64,000 nucleotides of DNA, taken from NCBI RefSeq assembly GCF_921293095.1, contig NC_060246.1, positions 12,108,001 through 12,172,000 on the forward strand, read 5' to 3'. Numbering within the stretch: the first letter of the stretch is position 1; each line of letters opens with the position of its first letter. This stretch comes from Ischnura elegans. Its lineage: Eukaryota; Arthropoda; Insecta; Odonata; Coenagrionidae. The position numbers and the translations under genes are program-made. The notes under the pieces are model-generated. The model saw nothing but the letters and a program-made list of their open reading frames with translations, was not told where the DNA came from and searched no databases. Shown here one piece after another: positions 20,497 through 34,900 of the stretch.

Positions 20497-22826
20497 TTAA
20501 GGTCATAGAAGATTCCTGCAGCAGAATTGTGTTTGTCAAGTTCACTAATAACATTATGAATGAACTTAGCCATGGCAATTTCGGTTGACCTATTTTTCCT
20601 AAAGCCAAATTCTTTTTTTTGGGGAGAGAATATCAAATTTAGTTAAAAACGATAAGATGCTGTTAAAGATGACTTGTTCAAAAACCTTTGAAAATGGTGG
20701 CTCAACTACTGCCTTTGAGTCTTACTTCAGTCAAGTCGCCAGCTCAAATTTCTCTACTTTCATTTTGCTACTGAGCCATACTGTACCCAATTGCCTCCAT
20801 TTACTTCATTCTGTACTTTTTAGGTATGGGAATTCATACCCATTCGATTCGCAGGGACTACCAAAAGGATTCCTCAACTTCTTTGATGGAGAGTCCAAAA
20901 ATATGGTCTTAATTTGATATGACATTAGAATACTACCTATCTAGTGCATCATGGCTTTCATACGGGGAGGGCCTTCTCAAAAATACTTTCATCTATATCT
21001 TTCTTTGAGGAGGTGCTGCCCTCAGAACAGTATATTACAGTCACTCATGTCACTGAGAGAAAACTAATAAAAGGTCTTTTGTAACTACGCAGAGGTTCAA
21101 AAGTTCAAACAACAGTAGTATGGCATGGCAACAATGAGGAAGTGAAGGCATTGCAAGAGACAAAATTCCAAAATTTTTTTAAAAATTCCAAATTCTACGG
21201 CTTACCCCTGTCCAAAGGAGCCTATATAGTCCACTATTGGTATCTATCTTTCATTTACTCACAGCTAGAATCAAAACAAAGGTTGTCTCATCACTGATTG
21301 CTATGGTTGCAGTAAAATCAAAAATCAATATTTCAAGAAAAACATAATTTTATTATTTTTCATACACTGAAACATTCAGGAGAAGAATTTTTTTTTTCAA
21401 AAATAAAATTGGAAATTTTTATTTTGAATACTGCCCTACCCTGAGATACAGTGAAATTACCAAAGATAGATGAAAATGTCTTGTACAATATAAAAAAATC
21501 AGCAAACATCAAAAATAGTCACTTTTCATTCAAAGCACAGAAATTAATGAGATTATAAGCAACATCACTCACATCAAATAACAGCTGTATTGGGGAAGTA
21601 GGGGATGGAACACACATTACATGAGGTAAAAATTCATGCTCATACTAGTAATAAAAATATTAATTCCTGATATACTCTAAATTTCAACATTTGGCAATGG
21701 TAGGACTAAGAATACACAAACAATAGTTTTCATCATATTCACCACACTGAAATTATTATTTTAGAAACCACATACATCAAGTGAAAGACCAAATTGATAG
21801 CTGAAAATATACATGAAATCTATGTCTGCTCCGGCACTTAAGCTTAATCTCCGAAAGAAAACTAATTCAAGACACAATTTCCATATAATACCCTCATTTC
21901 TTTGCACCTTGAATATACATATAGAGCTCTTTGTTCCCATGAAATAAATGCAAAACATTTACAATACAATACAAATAAATGCACCACTTCTGTGTATGAC
22001 ATCATGTGTTATAGAATTCCCTTTGTTTCACCACCATAAAAAATGCAATTGATGGGTGATTTAAGCAAATAAATACATATTACATGGCTTTCAATTGATA
22101 TCAAATAAAAACCCACCCTCTAAAGAGAGTTTTACAAAATTCTTGCAGTGCTTTCAATGAAATATTATGGACAATACTTAATCATAATACCTACATAGCC
22201 ATCAATAATCGTAGTTTTAACACATCAAGTCAGTATTAGTGACTTTTTCACAAGACTCGTTTTTCAATACTTTCACATGAATTGAATTGAAGATACTAAA
22301 TTTTTATTCTATTAGCTCATTAACTGACTTAAGATTTCACACTTACCCCATGAATTGCAGTGATGAACAATTCTGGGGCTCTAAAGCAAAAATATTGGCA
22401 GCATTACAATCACTTCTCCAGAGAAAATCCCAAGAAGAGTCCATCACTATTAACTGACTGTTATCAGGCAACATTTTCTAAGGATATTAAAGACTAAAAT
22501 AGCATTTATCCACAGATTTTCTTTCTATGTATTTCCTAAGTCATTTGGCACGGACACAAAACCTGATCTAAAGCTCAAACTGCAACTCACATTAGACATA
22601 CAGACATGCCCTAAAACTTCAAATTTCCAGACAAATCAATCACCACATTAACATGCACAACAATGGGACCTAATGTTGCTAAGGCCACAATTAACTATAC
22701 AACTTTATTAATGGTACCATATTGCTTTTGAAAGTGGTCACCCACTAATTTTTTGGATGCGATTGATAAAGATCATTCTGTTTGGCAATCTAAATGAAAA
22801 ATAATTGCATCAGAGATTCCTTAGAG

Positions 22827-23072
22827 CAGTGGCGTAACTAGGAATAAGCGTTGTGGGGGTCACGCCATCGCAGGGGCTAACGCACCCTCCTTGACTCCTT
22901 GCTAGTCACTGGTCGGTATTGGGTGACTCGTCTCACTGCTATGATATTGATAAATGATCTTTAACTACAAGCAGTTATTATAAGCCAAAACTAGAGAATA
23001 GTTGTAAATATTTTTATTTCTCTGAGGCTTATGGGGGACTTTTTCCCTCATCCCCCCATAGTTACGCCACTG
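22827..23072. mobile_element. hAT-type MITE, 246 bp
   Basis: Ends are CAGTGGCGTAACTAGGAAT and ATAGTTACGCCACTG (inverted). The flanking octamers CCTTAGAG and CTTTACAG match at six of eight positions, suggesting an older hAT insertion. It belongs to the same broad terminal type as 19553..19847. Confidence 0.82.
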
Positions 23073-26000
23073 CTTTACAGTAAGGATTATCAGAGGGTGG
23101 GTAGCTGGGCACCCTCTTCATAAAACAAGTGTACCCATCATAAGTATCATAGGAAATTTCCTCATCAATCCGCCAAGGAGTAAGAATTAGGCACATTTCA
23201 AAATGAAATGCAGTAAAATATGATTAAATTCACTCACCAATGAAAGGTCACCGAACTTTCTTGAATGATTTTCCTTGGTACATAAATGCACAACAATAAT
23301 TCAACGTTTCGCTAATCGTATGCAAGTCATGTGACTCAATACACATTACCACTGAGATGCTCCAGGTGTGCTGGGATCAAAGTAATGACGTCACCCACCC
23401 TCTACCAATCCTAGATTCTCAACCACCACATGAGATGATTTTACTTGGAAACAAGAAACTTCCAAGGAAAGCCTTTGTTCAGCTACAGCAACAGCCAAAG
23501 CTATACCCAACCATTTATCTTAAGTGTCTGAAAGAGTTATGTACTCAAGATTTCAATTGAACTTTCAAAAATAAAAAATAATACATATCTACCCATTTCA
23601 ATTCATCAATACCAAATCCTCAATAATGCATCAAGGAGCGAGTACAAGTCAAATTGCTAATTTGGCCCCAATTAAACATATTCACTGTTCACACAAAGCA
23701 CTGTTCACCTAATTTTGCCAAAATTTCTGTTGGGTGCAAGGTATGCACATGATGTTCTAGGAAATTGCCTTTATCACAATTTTGATAAATTTAGAGAAGC
23801 AACTTAAAATTAAATAAAAATGATGGTAATGGCAAATTAAGAAAATGCAACACATGATGGTAAAAATTAAAAAGAAAAAGATGCCTCAGGAGGCAAATCA
23901 AACTTGTGGCAATGCCAATGACATGGTTTGGTTCCTGATTGAGGAGACATTTAATCTGAACATCCACTGTTGCCGCTAATTAAAATGTATGGGATCACTC
24001 AACTTGTCTAAAACGGCTCTCAAGTTACTGTCTAATCGACCATGTTCACTTGATTTCATTACTTTTCAAAATCACTCGTTTAAACATAAGATCACAGGGC
24101 AAGTTCGGCCCAATATAGATCAATTATTCTGGCTTTGAATGACAGCTAATTCACTGTGCCAGTTAAATTATGACACTTACAGATCCACCAAATCTTAGAA
24201 ATAATTTCTTAATTCTCTTACACCACACACCACAGATTGAATCATTCAAGGTATGCTTATCTTGGCTTTAGATATTAAAGTATATGATATAGCATATAAT
24301 TAATAGTATACACAACCGTAATAAAAAATAGTCATTTCAAAGAATTTTTTATACATAATAGACATCCAAGGCACCGGAAATTGAGATTCCTTGAAGTTTT
24401 GAACTTTCTCCACAAATTGTTTTTTTAACGAAAATCCGACCTGGCTCGTCTTCTATCGATATTTTCAACTACATGAACATCAAATATTAGGATTAGAAAT
24501 CCCACCTTCATCGGAAATGCTGATTGGTTATAGAGGTTAGTATGGGATTTGAGGATGAATTATGATTGAGAGAATATATATACGTATATTCAGATTAAGT
24601 ACATAAAAGTTTAATTCCCATCAAGAAATTATACAAAAATGTAGCATCAAATCAAAATTAAAGGAACATGAATATAACTGAGCCCATAGAATCTTTCAGA
24701 AAGGAGAAATTGGTACCATATACTTTACCCTTAAACTCATTCTAACTCACAACAGATAATAGCACATATACTACATGTACTAAATGAAATAAAAGATTCT
24801 TGAGGAAATATTAGTTTCCAAGCGTAAAACCCAAGTGAAAGGTACATACTCCATACTGAAAATATAGATAGGTGAGAGGTGAACCCTGAAATTATCTTAA
24901 ATATCATGCCTCAAATTCGATACATATTAAATTTTCAAATAGCAATCCTTGGAAATTTTCATGCCCCGTCATTAAATTTGGATGCTTTTCGCGGCTCAAA
25001 CATTTTCTGATAGCATCAAAACTAATTACCCAAGTAGGATGTGCAGAATTGAAAAAAAAAATTCAAATTTTCACAATTGACACAGACTGTAATACTTCCG
25101 ACATAGCTTGCTTGCAATGAGCATGATACAGTGAGGCTGTGTCCAATAACACTTGGAACTCACAGTGGTGGGGAAATATCACAAGGAGATTCATATTTAT
25201 AAAAGGGAAAAATTATAATTGATACTACGATTCATTACTCAGTGATTCACGAAGTAATGGGATGTATTCAAAGTGTGTCATCAATGGTCTCCATCACGAT
25301 AGTAATAGCTCATGAAATTTTAGGAGAAATATTCAATGAACAGTTACATTGCAGACAATTCACAGCGGCAAAACAGTATTTAAATGGAGCAGAGTAAAAG
25401 GATGTAGAAAAAGAATACACAGGAAACCAAGGTAAGAAATATAATGAAACAGACCATCACCAGATAGTTATTTGTGATAATAGGACAATCCATAGGGCCA
25501 CTCCAGGAATAGGATGGATAATTTTCTGTCTCCCGTTATTCAACAGCTAAAAAGCTGCCTGGATGGATAGGAAAAGCATTAAGATGAAACTTTACAATAG
25601 CTTAGTTACCCATTTAATAAGGTCCATGTGCATATCGATAATGTGCAAGTCAAAGCAGATAGAGCAGATGCAACTGCTGCAAATAAATATGTACTTTTCA
25701 ATTGAATTCAAGATATATGTGCACCCCGGACACACCCAAGCAAAGAGCATTGCTAAATAAAAAAACGAAAATATCAATCACCTGCAGAGTAGGACCTTCT
25801 CCTTGGTTTTAATGCCATCTCTAATATAGGGCAGTATTAAGCAATGGTGGCCAACCCAAGTTCTGCATGCTCTGAATATTTTTCAGGCTCTTGCTTCACA
25901 CTCATTTGTCACATTTACAAGAATATTAGTAAATAAAATAAAACAATGTTTTTCAATTTTTAACTCCACAAAACTTACATATAGCGTATAATCTAAATCA

Positions 26001-26424
26001 GGGATATAAAATATTATAACTGACCTTTTGAATAAAGATTCATTTCTAAAGAGGCCCTCAAGATCATTTTGGTTGGGTACCCAACCCTAGTACATATTAA
26101 GAACCTTAAAATAGCATTAGTGTATTGGCAGTGGTAAGAACTCTTATGGCTAACATGCGGGCTGAATGATTTAACTGTTCTGTCGCAAAGAGATGGAAAA
26201 TAATGGGAGCCTATTGATTACATAACTCCTAACTGAATTGCCAGCTGATTGCACTTTGAAAAAGCATTCATTTTAATAATACTCTCATGCTTTGATAAAA
26301 CAATTTGGAATATCTCATTTGACAAATGAAAAAAAAAAATAGTTGGAATGTTTCCAAATGTTATCTTTAAATCAACATTTGTATACTATAGTGTAGGTTC
26401 GAAGATTTTCGCTGCGTTGGTTAG

Positions 26425-26542
26425 ATGATCTTTCCATTCTATTCGGGTTTTTTTTCACCACGTTTGTTGTATTTTAAAGACTAAAAAGTCTTTAAAATAC
26501 AACAAACGCGGTGAAAAAACCCGAATAGAATGGAAAGATCAT
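26425..26542. repeat. Near-perfect hairpin, 56- to 58-nt arms, 4-nt loop
   Basis: The left arm 26425..26482 and right arm 26487..26542 are inverted copies differing by a two-base length difference in a T-run and one substitution (CACCACG versus CGCGGTG). It is a fold-back repeat of unknown family downstream of Rab27. Confidence 0.92.
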
Positions 26543-28731
26543 TTGTATACTATGTTTATCACTCAATAATAGATTTAGTTCATTGGTCAATTAAGTTTAT
26601 TTTCCACCCTTTTCCTTTCTTTCACCTCACCACTTAAATGATCACGTTCATGCAACGAAAAAATACTAAGCAATGAGAAAAGATGGAATAGTAATAGTCT
26701 GGATGACAAGTACATAATCAGATCTCCAAAATTTTTTAATGGCCAAAAATACTGATACAGCAATCACTTTAAATTGAACATAAAGATCAACCAAACAAGA
26801 TCTCACTCGCCTGTCATTTTTATGGATGGTTAAACTTAGAATGCCACCTCAAGCTCCACATATAAAACTGTCACAGTTGACACTTAACCACTGCGAATGC
26901 TAAAACAAACACTTACACAAATGGAAGTGGTTAGGAGAATGCATTATAAAACTACCAAGAAATAATTTCTGTTCAAACTTGGCAAGCACACCAATTTCAC
27001 ACTTATGAATTTATCTACTCCCCAACAGTAAATTACTCACATACTTTAGGACCTACTACAGAAATAGAAGGACTATCTCTAATCTGTTTGTAAATAAAAA
27101 AATGCTTCTTTTTACCTAGTAATTTGAATTTTATGATCACAGATTTATGCAAAAAAAATGAGCAACTACCACTACCATGTACAGATTTAATCTTATTTCT
27201 GATGCACTAAAATAACTATTTATGATGAATATATTAAATGAAATGTTCACGAAATAGAGCCAACATCTAATGAATCTATCACCCACTAGTTGAAACTCAT
27301 AAAAGTAACACACACAAATCCAATATTTTAACATTTGTACACTGTGCATACATTTTCTTAGTTTCACCACACAAATGATTCCATTTAAAATTGGGAATAA
27401 ATTACCCACCTTGCATATTCGTTCGAATAAATATGCACAATTACTTTCCATTAATCAAATTCATTGATTAACTATCTTTTGACTCGAGCTGAAACAATCA
27501 ATTCATTAATGATGAAATAATCTAAAATGTTAGGGTTAGCATTGTAAGACTTTTCACTTTACAACGAATATTATAAAGGTAAATGCAAAACGTATAATGG
27601 CCAATACTGGATGATCATTCGATTGGTCTTCCAAACAGTATGCATTAGTAATAATACATCAGCCAATATTACCAAACTAACATGGAAAATATTTCTGTCA
27701 AAACCCCTGGTAAGTACCTGCTGACAATATAAGTATCCAATGGCTAAAAACAAATTACAAAATGATTACTCAGCATGATGTCATGCACACACAGATGAAT
27801 TGAAAATTCCAATTTTTATCAACTAATGGTATAATGGCTATCTACTGGAAAACCCCCTTTCTCAAACTTTATATTATCCTCAAAAAATTGCACACAAGTC
27901 TTTTTTGGCAGAACTAAAACATACAGCAGAAAGCAGGAACATAAAAATCGAGGAATAAAAAATGAGATTCTGTCGATTTCATCGACTAAAATAAATATGA
28001 ATAATGATACACATACAATTCACCATTTCAGATCCAATTTTTGGATTCAAAATCATTATAAGCACACATACCAACCACACCCTGCTGGAGCCAGTTAAGT
28101 CAAGGTCATTATTCGATCCATTCCATTTCATAATTCAGAATGAATATAATTTACATTGGCAGGTACTTTCAGTAAGTTCAAAATATTTAAAAATAATTTT
28201 TGTGCAGAATTGAATTAAATTAAGCAATTAAAAAAGTAAAGAATAATAGTATAAAATATAGCTTAAGTGATTCAAGTACGTATTGATCATACGTATATGG
28301 TGGCATGTCATCAAATAAGTAGTTTCACCCAAGGATAGACTAAAAAAGGAATTTTCTCCAAGTCAAATGACCTGAGTTCCTAGAATGTTTTCAACGACAT
28401 TTCTTGAATTTTGAAAGTGCAGTGCTCCACTTTCAGCTGAAAGTTCTTCTAAAAAAATATTGAATAATGACTAGCGAAATCACTCAATGGATGACAATTA
28501 GTCTCTTCACAGAGACCTAACATAAGACATGGCATTAGATAGAAGTACTGCTAGTGTCCGAGTGATTTCAAGGATGAAACCTGAAACAATGCCAGTGAGG
28601 GAATTTCACTGCAAAGGCTTGCTTCCTAGGAAAAGGCATATGGTATTACAGAGTGGTATTTACAAATGCCTGCATATGGACTCCACATTAGAAGAGATTC
28701 ATGCCCCATAAGATCTTGGTGGATGGAGAGG

Positions 28732-28984
28732 TCAGCAGGAGCAGGAGCGAGATGGACAGTCTCCGTCGTCCACGCTAAGGGGTGGGTCATTGCTCAGCGA
28801 CCCCTGGTGTCCAGCTAAGGCAGGCAAGGCAACTCCGTCATTGGGCTTGGGCCTTCCACGCCTGCCTGGGAGCATGGCTCGGTCCACTGCCATCTCCATA
28901 CGCTTCATCACCTGCTCCAGCAGAGATTCCACTGCTCTGGCCACATTCTGCCCTGTGGCTGCACTTGTTTCCAGGTAAAGCAGA
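28732..28984 (-). CDS. Rab27: Rab27 exon 5 (hypervariable tail, C-terminus)
   Basis: [20 protein letters not shown] and [17 protein letters not shown], then a low-complexity Gly/Pro/Asp tail ending PSRSCSC and TGA at 28732. The tail is longer than in vertebrate Rab27A. Confidence 0.94.
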
Positions 28985-31900
28985 CTAAAGAAGAGGTAAA
29001 GAGAGGCCCGAGACATAAGTCCATTGAATCCGGACTATTTTCAGAGAGCATCCCAGAAAAACGGATGTGCTTTTCTGCCACATGAAAAAGCAGCTTTTCA
29101 GATGCAAATGTGCATCCCTTGGAGTGCTTTCAATGCAGCCAGGACAGGCATTTTTATCCATCACCCTGAACGTATTGTAGGAAACACTCTTAGCCTATGG
29201 ATCCGAGGTCTATGCCTATAGGTCTGTGCCAACTCTAAGTCTATGGCAATTTAACCAAACACAACCCATGTTCTTTTTTCTACTTTATTTAACATCAAAT
29301 CCACAACACCCAAGAAGACTTATGGCATTGGATTATCAAACAAGTTACGCCACAGATGAAATATTCTGAAAGAAAGTCGCCCTACGATATAAAGATATAA
29401 TAATAGTCGCAAGATAAAATACGTGTCCATTGAATATCCAGAAGCCATGAAGACAGGCTTTTTCTTTTGTATCTATTTTCTTAAACCAGCATGGATCATG
29501 TAACTGAGAAGATAACTCTATGCTGCAAATTACAGTGGAAGCCCCTTATAACGAGTATGGGATATAGCGACAAGCTCGAATTAGCGACAGCTACCCAAGG
29601 AACCATTTTAAACCCTATGATTTAAATGTAAAATAAATTCGTATTAGCGATAATGGCTCGATTCCTCTCTTGCACCATTCGTAATTACGACAGGTTGACT
29701 TTTTGACCACGTGCCACATCTCTGGAATTCAATGCTTTTAAAACGGCATTTTTTCCGCCAACGTCGACGTCCACATGTTCCGTATTCTCCTATTCTTCTT
29801 TCCATAATAAATTTCTCGAGTACACATTTCATTGCTCTTTTGTCATCTCCCTCCCGCGCCTCCGCAGTGAGATTAAAAATTATTCCGCCCGTCTGCTTGC
29901 ACCATGGCTGGTAAACGCAAGTCCTTGGATTTAAAGACCAAAATGAGAATTATTGCAGATTGTGAAAGTGGAGAGTGTTCAAAGAGTGAAATAGCGAGGC
30001 TATTTGGAATTAATACAGTGACATTGTTCACTATTTTAAAGAAAAAAGAACAAATTCGTTCGGCAGTGCTTAAAGAAGGGCGTCCAAGCACCCAAAAACA
30101 CCTGCGGCCCGGAGAGCATCCGCAGCTAGAAACTGCTCTTTTCTCGTGGTTTTGCCAGCAAAGAGCCGCAGGGATTCCTATCACCGGCCCAATGATGAAG
30201 GCTAAAGCTGAGTATTTGTGTGAGAGGCTTGGTGAAGACAATTTTAAGTGCTCGGATGGATGGTTTGCACAATTTAAAAATAGGAAGGGGATATCCCTTC
30301 ACAAACTATCCAGTGAATCATCAAGTGTTGATGTTAATGCTGTGGAAGGCTGGGCTCCGGTCCTTAAAGACTATTTGGACAATTACAGCCCCTGTGATAT
30401 TTACAACGCGGATGAGACGGGCATATATTTTTAACCTTTTCCCGGACAAAACTCTCGCCACTCGAACGGACCCCTGCAAAGGAGGGAAGAAAAGTAAAGA
30501 CCGCGTAACTGTTCTTTTATGCACCAATATGGATGGTTCGGATAAGTTAAAACCGTTTGTGGTGGGGAAATCCGCCCATCCCCTATGTTTTTAGGGAGTT
30601 AAAACTCTCCCTTGCACTTACGAAGCAAATAAAAATGCTTGGATGACGGCTGCTATCTTCACGCAGTGGTTATGAGCGTTTGATGCCAGGATTGGTGAAA
30701 GGAATAAAAAAGTACTATTATTCATTGACAATTGCCCAGCCCACCCACCAATTCACGATTCCAGCCAAGGGAGACACCAACTGGCGGAGAACGCTCGAAA
30801 CAGAGGAACGATGGTCATAATGCGGTAGTGCTATGAGGAATAGTGTATATGAGACCTTTACACTGTTTTATTGACTAGTTACGGGGGGATACCTACTTTT
30901 TAGTTTCAAAGCAATTATTACCGTTACTTGAGGTTAAATATTCTTTAATTCTACGACCCTGTAATGACTGCAGCAGAAGTGGAATTGTTTCAAAGCGAGG
31001 TGACGGCTGTTGTTCCCGCACATAGGTAAGAGCAGAAAGCTCTTGCTTAGGACTTAGGACGATTTTAATGGAGATACGTTGGTTTTACATGTTATAGCTA
31101 TTAATATAGTGTTATTTCAATTGAAAATCGTTCATGTATCTGGTTACGCAGAAAAAAGTAGAAAAATAGCTTATATCCAATGCATCAAAGTATACGATAT
31201 CCGTGATCGCGGTTTTCGAGATTTTCAGTATAACATACTCAATATTTACATTGCCATTATTATGAGCGGGATGGTATTTACCGGTGTTAGTCTGATAAAT
31301 GTGTTTTTAGTTACATAGTCAAGAAGTTTTCTTCAGTTCCAGATCTTCTTACAGACGAAAGAAGCCGAGAAATACACCATATTAAGGTTTTAAAAGAATA
31401 TTTCTATCTTATTAGCTCTTGATATTATGGTTTATGTTCTCTCCGTACGCCAATGCTTTACGATTGTTTTGATTTTACCATCACTCTGGCGGCCATATTG
31501 GAAATTGACGTCACTGACAGCAGCGCCGCCATCAGTCATTTGAGTCTCGAATAGAACTAAGAAACGTTAAAATTGTGTTATTGCCGCCTAACACTACGAG
31601 CTACGAGCGTTCTTCAGTTCCAGTCAGCATTCCTATCAAAAAGTGTGCGCTACTCCCGCTAGAGGTCTCTACATCCGCTGATGTTGCGTCTGATTGCGTG
31701 AATCTCTACGAAACATAAATATTGCTAACAGACAGACAAAGAGTGGACTTCATTTATCATTTGTCCTTCTATTTATTTGAAACAGTTTTTCACCCTTTCC
31801 ACCGAAGATAATTGATATGACTAATATGCTTTTAGATGCCGTAATGCTGTTCGGTTTCATGATTCCGATAGCATTTGAGTCGGCTGATTTGAAACACGAT

Positions 31901-34900
31901 AGTAAACCATTCATACAGTCAGACTTGAAGCATGAGAAGATTACTTCCACCTTCCTTCCGCCGTTAACCTGAAAAGATAGAATTGCAATGCTCATGTGGA
32001 ACCCTAAAATTTTATCACGCTCCTTTCGTCACCCAATTGCAGCAGTCACCCATCATTTTCATTACTACTCGGAGAGATAGAAGGTATGAATTTTTGAACA
32101 GATTCCGAAGTTTTAGCATTTAATAGTCTGATGCATAGCCATAACTGGTAGTTATGACATGTATATTTGGAGCATCCAAGAAATAAGGATAATAACAGCT
32201 CATAATGCACAGTTCAGTACGAGTGAGTCTGAAGCTGGGACTTTTAAAATCGACTTCTTAATGCCTCGGCTTATAGCATCCTGCATAATTACATATGATT
32301 TGATCATTGATTGCATGTGAATATGATCATTAGTGAATTAAATGTTCAAAATAATGATTTAAAACGGCTATCATGCTGCAATTTTCGCCTCTCAGCAGAA
32401 ACAGCCGTGGTGACGCCTGATGAGTGATTTTTTTGTGACGATGTGATTGCATTCGGTAACAACGACAACTCACTATAGCGACAGATTTCTCTGTTCCCAA
32501 CAGCTGTCGTTATAAGGGGCTTCCACTGTATTTCACTTTTGTTCCCATATCTATCCTGACTACACCATTTGCTGGAACTTGAGTAACTTCTAGAGAAAAG
32601 ACACCATTAATTTGGGGAAAAATTGAGATCTGCATATAGTTCCAACTCGTTAAGCTTGACAGGGAGAAAGTTATTCACACCTCTCGTCGTAGTGGCTGCT
32701 CATCCCAATGAATCCCTTTGCCACTTTTGGTTCATGCCAGAGATAAACAGTGTAAGCATTATGGTCAAAAGATTAATCACACAGAGACCAAAATCATGTT
32801 CATTAGTAAAGCTTCAAGAGCTAGGAACATGAGGCTTAAGATAGAAGTAGATTTGTTACAAACTTGAACATTTGGAACAGCTGAAGTGCAGTAGAGGAAA
32901 ATGTACTCATCAATAAGAATATCAGGCAGAAAATTACATTAGCTTAAAAGGCATTAATGAATAGGGAAGAGAAAATGAGAGAATCCTTTTAAGAGAACGT
33001 TAAAGCTAGGGCAATTGTGACACTTCATGGTGAGGAAAAGTTGGACAGACTTAATCCCTACTGACAACATTACAACTTATAATTAACAAAAATTAGGATG
33101 ATCAAAATTTTTAATTGATGAAATTCAGGACTTTGACTTCCGGTTAAATTAAGGATTGAATTAATTTAGGACTAGGCCCATCATTAACATTAATATGCCT
33201 TAAGATGAAATTTCAAGAAGTACCTATTTCAACAGGTGTTGGTGACATATGACATCAACAGTGGTTGTGATGGTATCACCTTTTCAACAACCTCCTTGGA
33301 TCATTAAAAGACAGTTTCAACACTAATAATTTATTAGATGTGCTTGCAACAAAAATATTTCCTGAGTATTCTCAGTAATTGGCAAAAGAAGCCTTCGATA
33401 GAAACCAACTGACCCATATTTGCGAGCTATGTCCTTGGCTCTCTCTTCACTGATCACCCTCCTGTCCTCCAGGTCAGCCTTGTTGCCACACAGCACCACA
33501 TCCGGGTCATCACAGTACGCATGTGTCTGGAAGATGAAAAACAAATGAAAATGTAAAATCCAATTTAACCTTCATATTACTCTTGGAATAAAATTACATA
33601 ATTACAAAAAAACACCATAAAATTATCAATTAATATCATCACAATCTTTCCATTTGCGGCAAACTACATTTATTCTTACGAACCAATGCCTACATAATGA
33701 TCTTGCCATGCTTTTAGACATATGTTTAGCCTTGTTCAAAAAAAAATCTACCACCATTACTCAATTACTCATAAGCATATACATGAGTATACGATGGGTA
33801 TCTAAGCAATGGGGTCATTCACTCACAATTGCAATTCATTTATAGAATTTGGTTGACAGAAAGGAAAGATAAGTTAGAAAAAATATCTTCCCCATTCAGC
33901 CATTTCCATGCAGGTTTAAATCAAAAGAGAAAAAGACATTTTCCTGCCCCCACTTTCCATTAGTTGCTGTCATCAATAGAGTTTTGGTTCATTCTATCAC
34001 CAACGAGGGAAACAATGGGTCACAAAATTTTGAACAATAACAAACCACGTGAGGCTAATGCACAAGTTGAGAAGCGGTGACCCACTTGGCATGAGCTCAT
34101 GATGTCATCAACCTACAGGCACAATGGAAATTAATGAAAATTTGGTAAATATAATATCAAGCCTACTAACATATGGGACAATATTAATTGATGTTATCCT
34201 ACCCTCCACCGACCAGAAGCTTTTACATATCTAAGACATTTAATTAGCTGGGTCCAGTCCATACCTGTGACCTTTTTTGTCACCCAGAGTCATTTTCATA
34301 CATGATTTTACCATACACCGAAATTGAAATACAGAATGAATGTCGGATGATTGCGACATTTACATTGTATGTATACATCAGAGCTAACACCTTCAACATA
34401 AACAGTCATCAATCCAAATCTTGGTTTGACACAGTTCTCCAAGCAAACCCTCCCATCAGCTAGTCTTTTAATACTTACATATTTCTCCTTTTGATTTACA
34501 TCATTCACCTACTCAATGTATCTCGTAAGTGGCCCACCTCTGCCATTCTACCCCTCTGCCTGCCCTTAAATTAATAATTTTCATCAGACCATCGTATTTT
34601 TTGATGTGGCCAATTGAGTTGTCCCATCTTCTTCCCAAGGCTTTCGTAAAGTATATCTCATGTGCTTCCAAAAACTCCCACATTATACAATTTTTACAAA
34701 TTTGGATTTTACAGCATTCAATAAGATTATGTGGAAAGCAACCAGAAGGAACACTTTCTAAATCAAATTCTTTAATCAGAAGGATGAGAAAATTTTGCTT
34801 GATATGTATGAGAGGAACACATCAAGAGATTTTTAGAAGTGCTTTACGATGAGGCAAATAAGCCTCTTAAAATGCTTAATTAAGTCTCATGCTAACTGAA

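Larger units (their letters stand above)
19325..20695 (-). mobile_element. LINE reverse-transcriptase relic (Jockey-like) split by two MITEs
   Basis: Reading from the right: FSKVFEQVIFNSILSFLTKF, then FGFRKNRSTEIAMAKFIHNV and AAGIFYDL; after a MITE, KEFDSVDHEILLSEIASYGI; after a second MITE, IANQWIKSFLTGRSQSVSI, then VTKGVPPGPILGPILFLIYI. These are reverse-transcriptase blocks of Jockey-type LINEs (FGFRxxxST, AFDxVDH, GVPQGSxLGPxLFxIYIND). The catalytic YADD block is not present in the copy. Small frame breaks are present. Confidence 0.85.
17027..28731. other. Intergenic region between ORC1 and Rab27
   Basis: Contents in order: candidate ORC1 promoter to about 17250, hairpin repeat 17431..17587, MITE copy C 17771..18439, Penelope relic 18790..19000, LINE relic 19325..20695 split by two MITEs, hAT MITE 22827..23072, and hairpin 26425..26542. 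The remainder (20950..22800, 23080..26390 and 26560..28700) is AT-rich; the Rab27 3' UTR must lie at its right end. No further exon was recognised. Confidence 0.55.
28985..33413. other. Rab27 intron 4
   Basis: It is mostly the 3-kb pogo/Tigger element 29533..32528. The flanks 28985..29532 and 32529..33413 hold nothing recognisable. Confidence 0.6.
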
